A DNA stretch of 64,000 nt from Daphnia pulex. Lineage: Eukaryota > Arthropoda > Branchiopoda > Diplostraca > Daphniidae. The stretch lies in the NCBI RefSeq assembly GCF_021134715.1, contig NC_060028.1:952501-1016500 (forward strand), given 5' to 3'. Within the stretch, counting starts at the first letter, position 1, and each line of letters begins with the position of its first letter. This document shows positions 22,200 through 34,301 of the stretch, one piece after another. Under the pieces are notes generated by a model that ran no database searches, was not told the origin of the DNA, and saw only the letters and a program-made list of their open reading frames with translations. Position numbers and translations under genes: made by a program.

Positions 22200-22570
22200 C
22201 TCTCCAGGATTATCGGTCGACATGTTGAGTCACCAGCAACCAGCGCTTGCTCTCCAGGAATCCAAGGAAGCTCATTCGCAGGATCTTCATTTTCACAAGA
22301 TTTTGTTATAAAAGAAAACACAGTAGTTGAAATAAAGAATTAAACGTTAATCCACTGTGCGATGTCTATAGTAATATCAGCTACGGTATATGGAACACAT
22401 AAAACTTAAATCTATAGAGATAAGTTTAGAGCCTACCTTGTAAGTGAAGTCATTCCTCCCACATGCAGCAACGCGTCGCATCATGGCGAAGTGAAGACCT
22501 GTGTCACCAGGTGTCGATCCGCAGACAAAATTTCGGATTCGATGCCTTTCCGTAACACTGATGAAAACGT
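22200..22570 (-). pseudogene. Ankyrin-like exon fragment
   Basis: On the minus strand a frame around 22530-22440 reads GSTPGDTGLHFAMMRR and ends at a donor-like AAG then GTAGGC. The GSTPGDTGLHFA string resembles the TPLHxA motif of an ankyrin repeat. A second open piece lies at about 22300-22200. Together with the fragments at 23.1-25.1 and 27.3 kb this suggests a decayed ankyrin gene family; the link is inferred. Confidence 0.3.
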
Positions 22571-23119
22571 GATGATGAATTTACGACAAATAAACTGAAT
22601 CTGAAAAAAAAATGACAACAAATAGTGAGAAGAATTAGATTTACTTCGACTGTGCAGTATTTCAAATCTTGCAAAATGTTGTTGGAGTTCGACTATTTTT
22701 CGGGGTGAAACCCTCTTTCAGAAATAATAGGTATTTTCACCGCGAAACTAAGAGCAGTTTTTAAAAGATCGGTAACAAGCATCAGCTTTGTCGTCATCGT
22801 TCTATTGCGGTATCCCTACAGTCGAAAACATTAACTAAAAATTTTAAAAAGAATTAAATAAGATGATGGTATTATAAAATAAAAACCAGAATGTATGGAA
22901 GATCATCCCTTCCTCTACCTCAAAACTAATAGTTCACTTGCCTCCGTCTTCTTGGTCAGCAGAAGAAAGACATCTGGGACGTGACGTGATTCTCGAAAGG
23001 CCAAAAACATATACTGAAAGATGAAGACAAGCTAATTAATTATATTGACTCCTGCTGACGTACTGCTGCTCGATATTCTCAAACCACACAACTTCCCAAA
23101 CCACACACATCCCGAGAAC

Positions 23120-24072
23120 TGACCGGATTAAGCAATAAAAGTTCAATGAAAGAGGATATGAATACATCTGTAGTATTCAAGGAGAGAAAAAGTACATGCT
23201 TACACAGCTCAATACACATAAAAAGGAAGATATAAAGAATCGCCAACGAATTAACAAATGAAAAACAAGGGAATTTCGGACAAAGCGCTGACAATTATTT
23301 GACTGGTGTCGCCGAATAAACACTTGTACAGAAAAAGGAAGCATTACACAAGGAACACGGAGCTTCTGAATAACTTGAGCACAACAGCAGGCAAGAAGAA
23401 ACACAACCTGCACAGAACAATTCTTCGGACACTTCAAACTGCTCTTGAAATTCCTCAATGCACGCCTAATTGCGTAATCGGGATGGATGCATTGGTTGAC
23501 TTTAAGAACTACATTGAAAACTTGTAGTGCCGTTCGCCCAAAGGAATTTATTAAACGTGGAAATTAACACGAGTTCAAGAAAGCTTGTACGACTGATGTG
23601 AACAATTTCGACCTGCAATTGTCTCAATCAACCCGATCTCTCCACCGAGCAAGTTCGCATTCGTTTATCGCAAACAAACGAAGGGCACTTCTTCCGTCGT
23701 TGTCCAGGGAGTTTGGATCCGCCCCTGCATCCAGCAGCAATAGAATTACTTTGAAGATTGAAGTCGGTGTGCAAGGAACTGCACACGCTTTCAGTAAGAG
23801 CTGGGAGTTTTCTGTAGTCCATCTGTTATGGGTGAAGACGCTGAGCGCGAGTAGATTCTCTACAAGGATATTCTCTTGTGCTGACATGCTATCCATTTCA
23901 TAAATTGATTGAAGAAGGCATTTGATGAGAAAAGACAGCTGCGATACTCCCTCCTCTCGAAGTCATTTTGGATTCTTCGCTTGGACAATAGTGATTGTAG
24001 AATTTTACCAAGAAGTTGCACGTGAAGTCCATGCAAACGTAGAGGCTTTCAATCTTCAAAAACGTGCCAGGT
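23120..24072 (-). pseudogene. Ankyrin/fem-1-like fragment, left arm of inverted repeat
   Basis: Read on the minus strand, the arm encodes SAQENILVENLLALSV, then KVILLLLDAGADPNSLDNDG and RSALRLFAINE, which is an ankyrin repeat (LLxxGADPNxxDxxGxSALHxLA). Further on it carries NVVLEVNQCIHP-type sequence and a C-terminal piece (CAQVIQKLRVPCV, LPxSVQVFIRRH) resembling a BC-box or SOCS-box-like tail as in fem-1 proteins. A TGA interrupts the frame just after WRDRVD, and there are other breaks. It is the inverted partner of 24178-25125, which keeps TGG at that codon. Confidence 0.6.
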
Positions 24073-25125
24073 TTGTTGAGAATTGGAACACTATAGAAAT
24101 GAAAGAACAGATTAAATAAAATTTACATGCAAGTAAAGAAATAAAACTTTACTGTTGGTATGGAAGTTCTTGTTGTTGGAATGTTTTTAACATTTGGAAG
24201 TTTCTACGTTTGCTTGGATTTCATGTGCAACTTCTTGGGAAAATTCTACAATCACTATTGTCCAAGCGAAGAATCCAAAATGACTTCGAGAGGAGGGAGT
24301 ATCGCAGCTGTCTTTTCTCATCAAATGCCTTCTTCAATCAATTTATGAAATGGATAGCCTGTCAGCACAAGAGAATATCCTTGTAGAGAATCTACTCGCG
24401 CTCAGCCTCTCCACCCATAACAGATGGACTACAGAAAACCCCCAGCTCTTACTGAAAGCGTGTGCAGTTCCTTGCACACCGACTTCAATCTTCAAAGTAA
24501 TTCTATTGCTGCTGGATGCAGGGGCGGATCCAAACTCCCTGGACAACGACGGAAGAAGTGCCCTTCATTTGCTTGCGATAAACGAATGCGCACTTGCTCC
24601 GTGGAGAGATCGGGTTGATTGGGATAATTGCAGATCGAAATTGTTCACATCAGTCGTACAAGCTTTCTTGAACTCGTGTTAATTTCCACGTTTAATAAAT
24701 TCCTTTGGGCGAACGGCACTACAAGTTGTCAATGTAGTTCTTGAAGTCAACCAATGCATCCATCCCGATTACGCATTTAGGCGTGCATTGAGGAATTTCA
24801 AGAGCAGTTTGAAGTGTCCGAAGAATTTTTCTGCGCAGGTTGTGTTTTTTCTTGCCTGCTGTTGTGCTCAAGTTATTCAGAAGCTCCGTGTTCCTTGTGT
24901 AATTCTTCCTTTATCTGTACAAGTGTTTATTCGGCGACACCAGTCAAATAATTGCCAGCGCTTTGTCCAAAATTCCCTTGTTTTTCATTTGCTACTTGGT
25001 TGGCGATTCTTTATCAACTTCCTTCTGATGTGTATAGAGTTGAGTAAGCATGTGCTTTTTCTCTCCTGGAGTCCTACAGATATGTCGAAACCCTGTTTCA
25101 TAGAATTTGTGTTGTATAATTTGAC
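23120..25125. repeat. Large inverted repeat (palindrome), arms about 950 bp
   Basis: The left arm (about 23120-24072) is the reverse complement of the right arm (about 24178-25125) with scattered substitutions and small indels. The non-matching centre is only about 100 bp (24073-24177). Both arms carry the same ankyrin-like sequence, pointing outward from the centre (head to head). Confidence 0.9.
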
Positions 25126-25141
25126 AAGATTGTTACAATAA
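24178..25141 (+). pseudogene. Ankyrin/fem-1-like fragment, right arm of inverted repeat
   Basis: The plus-strand frame opens at 24350 (MDSLSAQENILVENLL) and reads an ankyrin repeat with LDAGADPNSLDNDG and RSALHLLAINE, then KLFTSVVQAFLNSC and a TAA at 24680-24682. The same frame continues after that stop (RLINSFGRTALQVVNVVLEV, RALRNFKSSLKCPKNF) and stays open to 25141, with a BC/SOCS-box-like tail. If the TAA is real, the product is a 110-aa ankyrin fragment. The full ankyrin array expected of a fem-1 or ASB protein is missing upstream, so it is called a fragment. Confidence 0.6.
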
Positions 25142-27203
25142 TGGTAAAAGAACTTACATGGAAATCAGTGAAGACAACATTGTGATTCGCAAACTAATCA
25201 AGCCCAAAGGAGACAAATCCCATCATGAAGCACGAGTTTAAAAATTCTAGAAATAAGAAAGCAGATTAGAAAAATGGTTTACACACCAGTAAAGAAATCA
25301 AACTCTAGTGATAGGTTATTCTTACATTTTGTGTAGATTAGATACAAAAATTCTATGTGAAGGTCTGAGGGAGCGCTGAAACTTTTCCAGTTTGGTGATC
25401 TGACTTGACGGACATGGATTCTTTATAAAAAACATTCACGGGTTGATAGGCTGAAATGAGAAACCAGTATTTCATCAAAATGAGACAATAAAGTAATTAA
25501 CTGCATCAACAAAGTAGCAAACCAATGATAGTCAAATAACAACTAAACAAAAATATATTGCCAGTGTCGAAACACAAATTTAGTAGTTTTATCTTTTCTA
25601 AATGATTGCCAATTGGGCCTCCATTGTTCATTGTCTATACAACCAAATTATTTAAAGTGTTTTTAGAATAATTTTCAAGTTTTCAATTCTCTCATGGAGC
25701 AATAAAATGAAAGATACTCTTATCAATTTATCATGCTAACAAAGAAGAACAAAAAAATAACCAAATGCAAAAAGAGTGAATTTATACCAATTGTCTTCAT
25801 AGAGAATTTCTAGTGTAGGCAAAGTGGCAAACTAAGAAATTTACTTCCACTTGCTTCTTGCATGCACTTCCAAGCACCAAATGGAATGGAGACTGCCCGG
25901 AGTGCTCGACGCCCCGAGCCCCCGACTGGCAAGTGTCAAGCAGGAACCAGGAAGCAGCCATTGATGCAAGTTTCAGTGACACCTGGTGGCTGAATTCGAG
26001 GCCTTTCTAATTCGATTTATTTTTTAATTCTAAATGAAATACGATATAATGTTGATAGACGTTTAATCGAGAGTGAATAACTATGGGGGAAAATAAATAA
26101 GAATGCGTATATTTACTTTTATAAATAGGAACTTAACGAATCTTTAGTTGCCGACTGAAAGTGCCGCAAGGCGAAAGTGCTTGTGCTACACGCAGCGATT
26201 TCCATGTGTGTCAGAGAAAAGATGTGTGGTATTATTTATCAAACTATAAGGAAGTTGCATGACGATTATTACTTAACAAATTGTCAGTATAAGTACGATA
26301 CATTTTTATTACACAAGAAAATAATATAAAGTATATAAAGCGCCCATGGTTTATTGGTGTAATGGTTAAAGGCATCTTGAAATTTGAATACCTGTTGGCG
26401 GCAATGCGTTGCTTTTTTTATTTTCCTGGGTCGTGCTGTACTGACTTAAAAAAACGCCGACTAGGTACGAGCTACGCTATACGTATCGCAATTACATTAA
26501 TAGCGAGTAGACCCATTCAGTCACTGACGTGCAATCGAGAAATTTCCCGGCTCTGCCAACGGACTAATTAAAAGCACCTGGCGTGGTAAAAGGGGGAAAG
26601 AAGAGGGTGCCGATCAACAAACAAGGAAAGTGTTTCCAAAAAAAAAAAAAAAAAACCCTGTGACCAAATTTTCAAGAAATTAATTTAAACCAGAAGAGAA
26701 AATGAAATTCATAGATCGTGTGAAACTAAACGAGTATGTAGGTGGTGGCAGAGGACAAATAAATTTGCGGATCTGCCCGAAAAAACCCACAAACCACAAG
26801 GTATAGGTTAATCGGAATCTAACACAGGTTTCGTGAAGGGTTTGCTTTTAAGGAAAAGTAACAAACAACAAAACTTAATGTAAACAAAATAACTAAGGTG
26901 AAATAAATTACTTTGTGCAACTAACCATAGGCATATAGTGAAAAATAACAGGATGTTATATTCGAGGTTATGACCCGAAATCGTTCGCGTCAATCGATTG
27001 CGTTTTAAGACTCAATGGCGTTGAGGCAGGTTGTAAAAGTTCTTTTAATCTACTAGTTGAGTTCAATTAATGGTTTGGCCAGTTCCGGTCACTTCATTGA
27101 TGACACACTTTAAGTTTGAACTTATTCTGATAAAGAAGTCAACCAAAGTACTGATTCCATCACATCTGTAGCACACTAGCACCACTGAATAAAATTAAAG
27201 TGG
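25142..27203. other. Intergenic DNA with a duplicated block and a weak ankyrin-like piece
   Basis: Contains copy 2 of the non-coding duplication (26401-26970). A minus-strand stretch at 25982-25830 reads QSPFHLVLGSACKKQVEVN, slightly like an ankyrin repeat, next to the ankyrin fragments, but is too short to call. The rest shows no coding signal. Confidence 0.3.
26401..26970. repeat. Dispersed non-coding duplication, copy 2
   Basis: Second copy of 17838-18420, same orientation, with small indels (for instance loss of the ATTTCATTCGTC segment near 26530). The block ends where the copies diverge around CGCGTCAATCGATTGCG versus CGCGTCATTCGACTGCG. Confidence 0.85.
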
Positions 27204-27290
27204 GGATGTATGGGTGAGTGGTCTAGAGCGTCAAAGCTTCAATGAGGAAGTAATGAGGTTCTGGGATCAAATCCCTGCTGAACTCGGCAT
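27204..27290 (+). other. tRNA-like sequence, possible tRNA-derived element
   Basis: TGGGTGAGTGGTCTAGAGCG resembles an A box of a tRNA-Leu/Ser type gene, and GGTTCTGGGATCAAATCCC resembles a B box (GGTTCAAATCC). The spacing of about 50 bp is right for internal Pol III promoters, but no complete cloverleaf is seen. A tRNA pseudogene or SINE head are both possible. Confidence 0.3.
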
Positions 27291-27430
27291 AACCGGGGTG
27301 TATGCACTGATTGATTTCCAGTACAATGTCAAACACTTCTAACGCCGTTCGCCTGAAAGAATCAATCAAGTTTGAACGAAAACCTAAGTTCAAGAATTCT
27401 TTCACGACAGATGTGAATCTGCGGTGGGGG
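27290..27430 (-). pseudogene. Third ankyrin/fem-1-like fragment
   Basis: On the minus strand FTSVVKEFLNLGFRSN, SFRRTALEVFDIVLEINQCI and HPGY match the C-terminal half of the fragments in the inverted repeat (FTSVVQAFLNSC, FGRTALQVVNVVLEVNQCIH). The match stops at the tRNA-like sequence. It is a short isolated remnant of the same family. Confidence 0.6.
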
Positions 27431-27529
27431 TAAAACAATAAGGGGGGGAGGGAGGGAAGTAAGGGCGTCGTTTTGAATTCCTGACGACAATTCTTGCTAC
27501 CTGGTGAATGTGTCACTCGCTCTCGTAAG

Positions 27530-28250
27530 AAAAGCTAAAAAAAACTTTTTAAAAGTGCACAAAATACTTGATCGGATGCCAATATTTTCCCTCCCACTTA
27601 AAGTATTGACAATTATTTAAGCAGCCTAACTTATAAAAAATATGTTCCACGCTAGGCCCGAAATGAATCTACAATTTTTATATCCATATTAATTTATAAC
27701 ATCAACAGAGAACAGACCATTCGATATCGCATTTAAATCAGTCAATTTTGATATTTTGTTTTATATTAGCTTTCTTCATTTTTTGTAGTAATTTGAGACT
27801 TGCCGCTCGTGACGCGATGAACTCGTCAGGAATTCGAGGGGGCCTTTTTCAATATTTCAACATGTAAAATAGTTCATTTTCATTAGTAATGGACAATGAT
27901 TGAGTAGAAAAAAAAAACAAGTTTGTAATTTGAACATGCAGTATTGTTTACTTCTTTATTATTTTTCGAAGTCAATTTTCTTTCACGTTATGGACTTGCA
28001 GAAAGTGTAAAATTTAGCTAATTCAGTCTTCAGTGGTTAGTGAAATATTATAAAAACTTAATTTGACCGGTGTGAATGGAAATGAATAACAGAACTACAA
28101 CTACCGTCATAAGTGTAATTATTCAGGCCTGAAATTTTTTTCGAAAGAACTGTTACAAAATACAACCAAGAACGGTTCAGAAAGTGAAGTTGACTAGAAA
28201 AAATAGGGCGGGGTTAGCGTTAATCGCTTTATTTTTAAAATCTCCTATTA
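27530..28250. other. Intergenic DNA and PLC-gamma 3' UTR
   Basis: No gene signal. AATAAA on the minus strand near 28230 is a likely poly(A) signal for the PLC-gamma gene, only about 20 bp beyond its stop codon. Confidence 0.45.
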
Positions 28251-31200
28251 TTACCTGAATTCGGTTCCATGGAATTCAGTACGAGCTTCTTTCACTGCAG
28301 GTTCGATCTCCCCTATTTCAGCTTCAGACTTTTGGGTTTGTAATTCGCAGAATCTGATTGTTTTCTCCTTTTGCAGCAGCTTCGAATAGCCAGTGTTGAG
28401 AAGTTTATGTTTCTCCTGCGATATTATTTTTTCAATGTTAGTTTCTATAGTCAGCTTTGGGTGGGTTTTAAATATTTTCGTAGCTAGTTTACAAAATAAT
28501 ACCTGTTCCGGTTTGTTGTAATCTAGGAAAATTAGGAGGGAAGACATTTCTAGTAGGTCGTTAAAGTCGTTATTTAACGGAACGCTTCGAAATCCTCGAC
28601 GAATGCACGACAGCTAAGTAAATATTTCAAGAGTAATTCAATAAATAACCAAAGAATCAAAGTTAATTTTCACTTTCACGTTGACTAAAAAGTTTCATGT
28701 AAAAAATTCGTCATGAAAAGAAATTGCAGTGAAAGTTTGAATTACCGGATATGTGGCTTGCGCTATGAAGCGGGAATCGCTAAAACTATCTAAAGGAAAA
28801 AAAATCCATTTGAAATTAATATGGGTTGATACAATACATCGATTAACCAAAGTCTATAGAAATATACCGCTGTCATAGACGACAAACCGTAAAAAGGCTA
28901 GTGATGGGCGCGAAACATGAAATTGGAAAGATTCGTCCCAAAATGGATTAAAACCATTATCGGCTGTAACCACAAATAAATTTAAAGATAGACAGTAATA
29001 CTTAATCATTATGCGCATTAACTCTCTTATCTTACTTATGGTCTTTGTGGTGTGCTTATTGCTGCTCTTCATATCTTCATCACAGCCGATTATCTCAATC
29101 TCGACAAATGGACTAACTACTCCTAAGCTGGTGGTGAGGCCGTTTGGACGGTAGATGAGGTGACGGGCAGAGATGATCTAAATTTTTGAGAAAATTTTTG
29201 TTAATTTTTAGCAGAGCAATTGAAAATCATAATTGAATTCCATACCATCACGACGAATGAAACTGCAGTTTCATCAGTCAGTGAACAAACGGAAGACGGT
29301 TTGTAGTCACTAGAATACTCCCGCAAGTAACTCGGCTTTAAAACATATCCACATTTTCCATTTTGCAGAAACTTGGCTTCGTTTAACTGCATACTTCTGT
29401 CTGTTGATATTAAATAAATTTCATTCTTTAACACGAATACAACTAAGTTAATTATTTAAGTTCTCTGTAATACCGGGTGTTTGATAATTTAAAGCCACAA
29501 GCTGAGAGCCGACATTCCAAAAAGGAACTGGGTTGTAATTGCTAGAATCTATCCTTTTACCGGCCGGATAGATGCGGCTTAGCATCACCTATACACACAG
29601 TAGAATAAAGAAAATTTTAAGTTAATGAATGGAAAAACGTGAATTAATGCTGAAAATACCTGATGATACCAGAGAAAGAATTGGTACTCTTGTTGAGTCA
29701 TCAGCTTTTCTGGTTCGCAGAAGGACGACATTTCACAAGGGTTTCGACCCTTGCTAAGGATACGTTCTTGATTGAAATGCGTAGCCTGGCAGTAGACGAT
29801 GATATCGGAGAGTCCTTTAACAATGCTGTATTTATTTTCGACTTCGCTGAACTGGATCGTATCATTGTTCTCTTGCTCATCAAACGGTGGTTCCGTTTCA
29901 CATCCGCTTGCGTTCCTTGGTAAAAGAAATAACAATTAGATCCTTGATAACTTGTTCTTTAGCTATCCTATTATTTACCTGATAGCATTAGCCCAGTTTA
30001 AAGCATTTTCTCTGGATTCCACACCTAGTTCGATTTTTTCTGTTTCGGATGCTAATTTTACGAGCACTATCCACCTCGGTATTACTCCACCCTCAACTGT
30101 TTGCTGCTCAGACTCCGACGACCCATGAATCGTTGACTGGCGCACTTTCAACAACTCCACTGTTGCCCCCGTCATATCGAAGAAAGCGTCTTTTTTCTGT
30201 AAGCCTTTGGTTATGCCAACTGCGGACTTTTTAAACAAGCAAACATTATTCAAAGCTCAAATTTAGCATTAATAACAACTAGTATTGAATTGTTAATTCA
30301 ATTTACATTTTCTTCTTCGTGTCGTATTCCTTCGTCGTAGTCGATTTCTTCCGTATAAGAAGCCATGAAGAGGCACTGATATTTTTTCCCATAGTCCCCT
30401 CGCCACCAATCAGTGTCCACCTTCTTCACGTTTTTGATAATGGCGTCTTTAGGGAAACTGAGCTCATCTTTCCTTCGAGCATTGTAACTCTGCAGAGTTT
30501 TCACTGATATCTATTGATAAATTGAAAAATTATAAACTGGTTTAAGTTTTCTTTTAATGGCAATACCCTCATGGATTCCATCAAAGCTGTGCAATCAATG
30601 TAATTAGAAGGATCTTCTGGTGAACACGAAATCGCTATTTCAGCTTGGGGATTCTGTGTTACAAATAAATGGCATTCAGTTGACAAGTGATTCACATTAA
30701 TACTGAATTATATTACCTTTTCATAATGGCGGATCGCCTCTTCCGTCACTGGTAAACGAAGATGAACTTGCTTGTAAAGTGGGTTCTTTTCGTAGTGGCT
30801 TATCAAGGCGACAAGGCTAACAAACTGGGCTCTTCCAATCATGAATAGACGACCATCTTGCTTGATACGGCAGTGTTTTATCTCCGTTTCAGTCCTGAAT
30901 TTACTCAACAGCAAATACAGACAATTAAATATTTTAATTTTGGAAAATACAGTATCTTTAATCATTTCTAACCTGAATGAGATAGTAAACAGGTCCGGAT
31001 CGTTATCGCTGGATCTAACGAGAAATGCACCGGATATTGGAATCTTGCGAAGTAACTCGACAGCTTCCGCCTGTCCAATATTTGGGTGGAACCAGTTTTT
31101 CCCCACGTGAGTACGGAAATGAGGAACGGGTTTGTCGAAATAAACTTTGAAATTCTGATGGAGCGATTAAATTTTACAGTAAGTATTAGTGGAGCAAAAA

Positions 31201-33625
31201 GGTAATAGAGGCATTCACTTACTGGAGCTTCATATGGATTAGTTTTGTAATAATCGACTAAACTACACAAACTGTCGAAAAAAGGTCCACCATTCTTTAA
31301 CTGAAAATCTTTCTTCCGTTTCCCAGTTTGACTAGTAACTACTCTACTCTTGATGCGGATGTTCTCGACTTTGGATTTGTACCTGGAGCAACGTAATGGG
31401 TTATTCGTGCGGCACATAATAGCCCCATCAATAATTTATCAGAAGAAAAATTGTCATTACCAAAATGATATTGTATAGTCTCCGATTAGATTGCCACTGT
31501 TGCGGACTAGGAAAGTTCCATAGCCTAGTTTGGGTCCGTACTCTTCCAAAAGTTCTTTTGCCTTGAACTTTCCACCTTCCATATGACCGTGAAACCAGAC
31601 CTCACTATAATGCAGCTCGTATTCCACAACATCATCCGGTATCTGCTGGTAAACGTAATTCACTTCCCCATCATCCTCTTCCTCTTCGTCCGGCTCGCTT
31701 CCTTTACACTGGAATTTCATGTAGAACATTTTGGTGTCGTTGAACACGACGAAATACGAGACCCAATCAGCACTCGCCTTATCTCTCATATACAGAACGC
31801 CGGTCATTTTCCTCAAATTTTCATCTGTTTTTACAATTAAACACTGATAAAATTATTATTATTTTACTTTAAACTTTTAAATTCTTACCATTTTTAGGAG
31901 AAACAGATGGCGAAGTACAAGTACCGGAATTTTCGGGTAGCTTTTTATTCTTGATGATAATCTTCCCCTGCAAATCCTGAGGTGACGGCAGCATTCTCAC
32001 GTCATCCAGTTCGATTGGACTCTTGAGCAACATAGAACCAAACACCTCTTCATAAATCTCGACCATTTTCAATTGCTGCGGCAGCGAACAGTGGTTCTCG
32101 ATGGACAAGATGACTGGGAAAGATGAAGTGACAAAAGCGTATTCCTTGATCGTCTTCACAACTTCTAGAAAACTGATTTTTGACGTCAAAGTCATCCCGA
32201 GTAAACCGTGGTAGATTAACGGTGTTCCGTCCGGACCGTCCCAACAATCCAGTTCGACGCAGCGACAGCCTTGCATTAGACATCTGGCGTAAGCCTCGCA
32301 ACTTGAAGGGCTTTTCAGCTGGTCACCAGTTAAATACCTTAATTCATTTTTAAAAAAAATAACAGGATCAGTTATCAGGGAAATGATTCAGTTATTAAAT
32401 TTCTGCACTCACGTATTATGGGAAGAGGCGATCCAATAACTAGATAAAGGTTGCGTCATATCCTGATTGACAGTCTTGTGTTGAGGATCGAAGAGTTCGT
32501 TGTGATGTGAAAACAGGTAATTAATGAACTCTTTATCACAAAAAAATCCTTTCTCGTAATCTTGATCGAAATTATTCTGCCGTGGATCTCTGGTAAAATC
32601 TCTCATGAAGTTGGCTATCAATAGATCGCTGTCCTTAAAGGCTTCGCTGTCACCCTGTTGCGCAAGGAATGCCTTGAAGTTTGAAAGAGTGATCGTATTT
32701 TCTTCAGAAGAATATTTGGAAAAGAAGGAATCGAAAATCTGCAAAGTAGAAATGCAATGGCGAGTTAGAAAATAGGCGAAAGTATTATGCATGACAGAAT
32801 TCAAGCATTTCACCTTTTCATCGTAGGTAAGTAGATTGCAGAGAGATGCGAACTCGTCGAACGATAATTCGCCAACACTCCGATTGTTGACTTCGCTGAA
32901 AATTTCTTGGAGCCGAGTCTTGGGGATTTGACAGTTGACTTGCGGCAAAAAGGCTCTGATATCCTTCACATTGACGTTCTCTTTCTCGGAAGTCATGCGG
33001 TAAAATTCCTTCCATAACCAACGTTCCATCCGCACCGGGTAGGAAGCATTGATAGTGTCGTGAGTCAGACTACGTAATCCCTTCACCCAATCGTCGCGCT
33101 CCTTTTCGGATTTGGCTGTCATGTTAGTATTTTAATATCAGTGTGTCGTATTCTGAATAAAAAAAGAGTTTTAGATTTTAGACAACTTACCACAGATAGA
33201 AAGGGTTTTCATATTAAATTCGCGCGTGTAGCAAATGACAAAGCATCGAGCCTCTTCGAGTTCTTCAGTCTTGACGATTTGCAATTTTGACAGCAGCTCA
33301 AAGTTGCTGGAATTTTTTCCACTTCTGATTTCTTTGACATCTCTTAAATCAACTGGTTGACAAAAGACGAATTGATTAATTATGAAACGGAATTTTAACA
33401 GGAAAATATGAATTTTGTACTTATTCCTTCGTAGGTCTTCTTTTGGATCATTCCCAGTTTGTTCCAGACAATTTGACGGGACCATCTCTTGACGGACAGA
33501 TGCCTTTTTTCAGGAGCTTGCTTATTAAAAATTTTCAAGACATCCGTGCCAATCTCGAACTGAGAAATAGTTTTCTCCAGATCATAGAACGAGTCAGCAT
33601 CACTGAAGTCGTTAAAAGTCACCAT
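28251..33625 (-). CDS. Phosphoinositide phospholipase C gamma
   Basis: Nineteen exons give 1345 aa, all in phase: 33625-33421, 33352-33191, 33115-32814, 32738-32413, 32337-31889, 31824-31461, 31382-31223, 31154-30973, 30894-30717, 30653-30567, 30510-30307, 30226-29979, 29915-29660, 29588-29474, 29400-29246, 29177-29036, 28963-28868, 28789-28746 and 28613-28251. The enzyme cleaves PIP2 to IP3 and diacylglycerol downstream of receptor tyrosine kinases. Domains in order are PH, EF-hands, catalytic X box (SSHNTYL with His330; PLIYHG with His375), split PH, nSH2 ([12 protein letters not shown]), cSH2 ([13 protein letters not shown]), SH3 ([17 protein letters not shown]), second half of the split PH, Y box ([27 protein letters not shown]) and C2 (DNGFNPFW). 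This SH2-SH2-SH3 insert defines the gamma class (small wing in flies). A tyrosine in SNYIDC between cSH2 and SH3 may be the regulatory phosphosite. The C-terminal tail of about 80 aa is Lys/Glu-rich. Confidence 0.97.
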
Positions 33626-34300
33626 GGTACTAAACGATTTGGTTTCTGGGTTTCAAGAAATCACAAAGGAAGAACAGGTTATGACAAATTTCCTGATGAT
33701 TCACTTCTGATATGAGAGAAATGTGGGTATAAAATGCTGGAAACCATTATGAACCACTAACTTCTTTATCAACCTGAATTTCCGCTCATTTTAAAAATGC
33801 CAAGGTTAGAAAAGAAAATGCAGGACGTCAGCCCACCAACATTCGTCCGGTCTTTGGTCGCAGTTAAATTATTCCAATTATAGTAGCAAAAGCCTAAACA
33901 TTTATAGAAACATTTTGATTCTTAAGACAGTTTCCAAGTGCAAAATATTCGTCAATAGTTAAAAAATTCAGAAGATTAAACATTCTATATCGACGCTTTC
34001 CTAATTTTTAAAATTAATTGACACGAAAAAAAACTATATTTTACGGAAAATTCATTTCAGCATAAAAGTGCCCACTTGTCCGCTGATCCTATTTACATTT
34101 ACAATTTCCTCGTTGCCCGGATGATCTCCCTGACTACGGCGCTTGGCGAAGCTAAAAGCTTTTAAATTTCATGGACATGTTTATAGCAATGGATAAGACT
34201 CCCTTTGTCACATCAAATCTTTTAATTTTGTCTCGTGCACAAATTAATCCTTACAAATTATAAACCACAGATAATAAAAATTTGAAAAGTTTTATCTTAC
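33626..34300. other. Intergenic DNA upstream of PLC-gamma
   Basis: Probable promoter and 5' UTR region of PLC-gamma (minus strand). No clear TATA box. A short open minus-strand piece near 34150-34060 after a TTTTAG may belong to the candidate gene at 34302-34838. Confidence 0.3.
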
Positions 34301-34301
34301 C

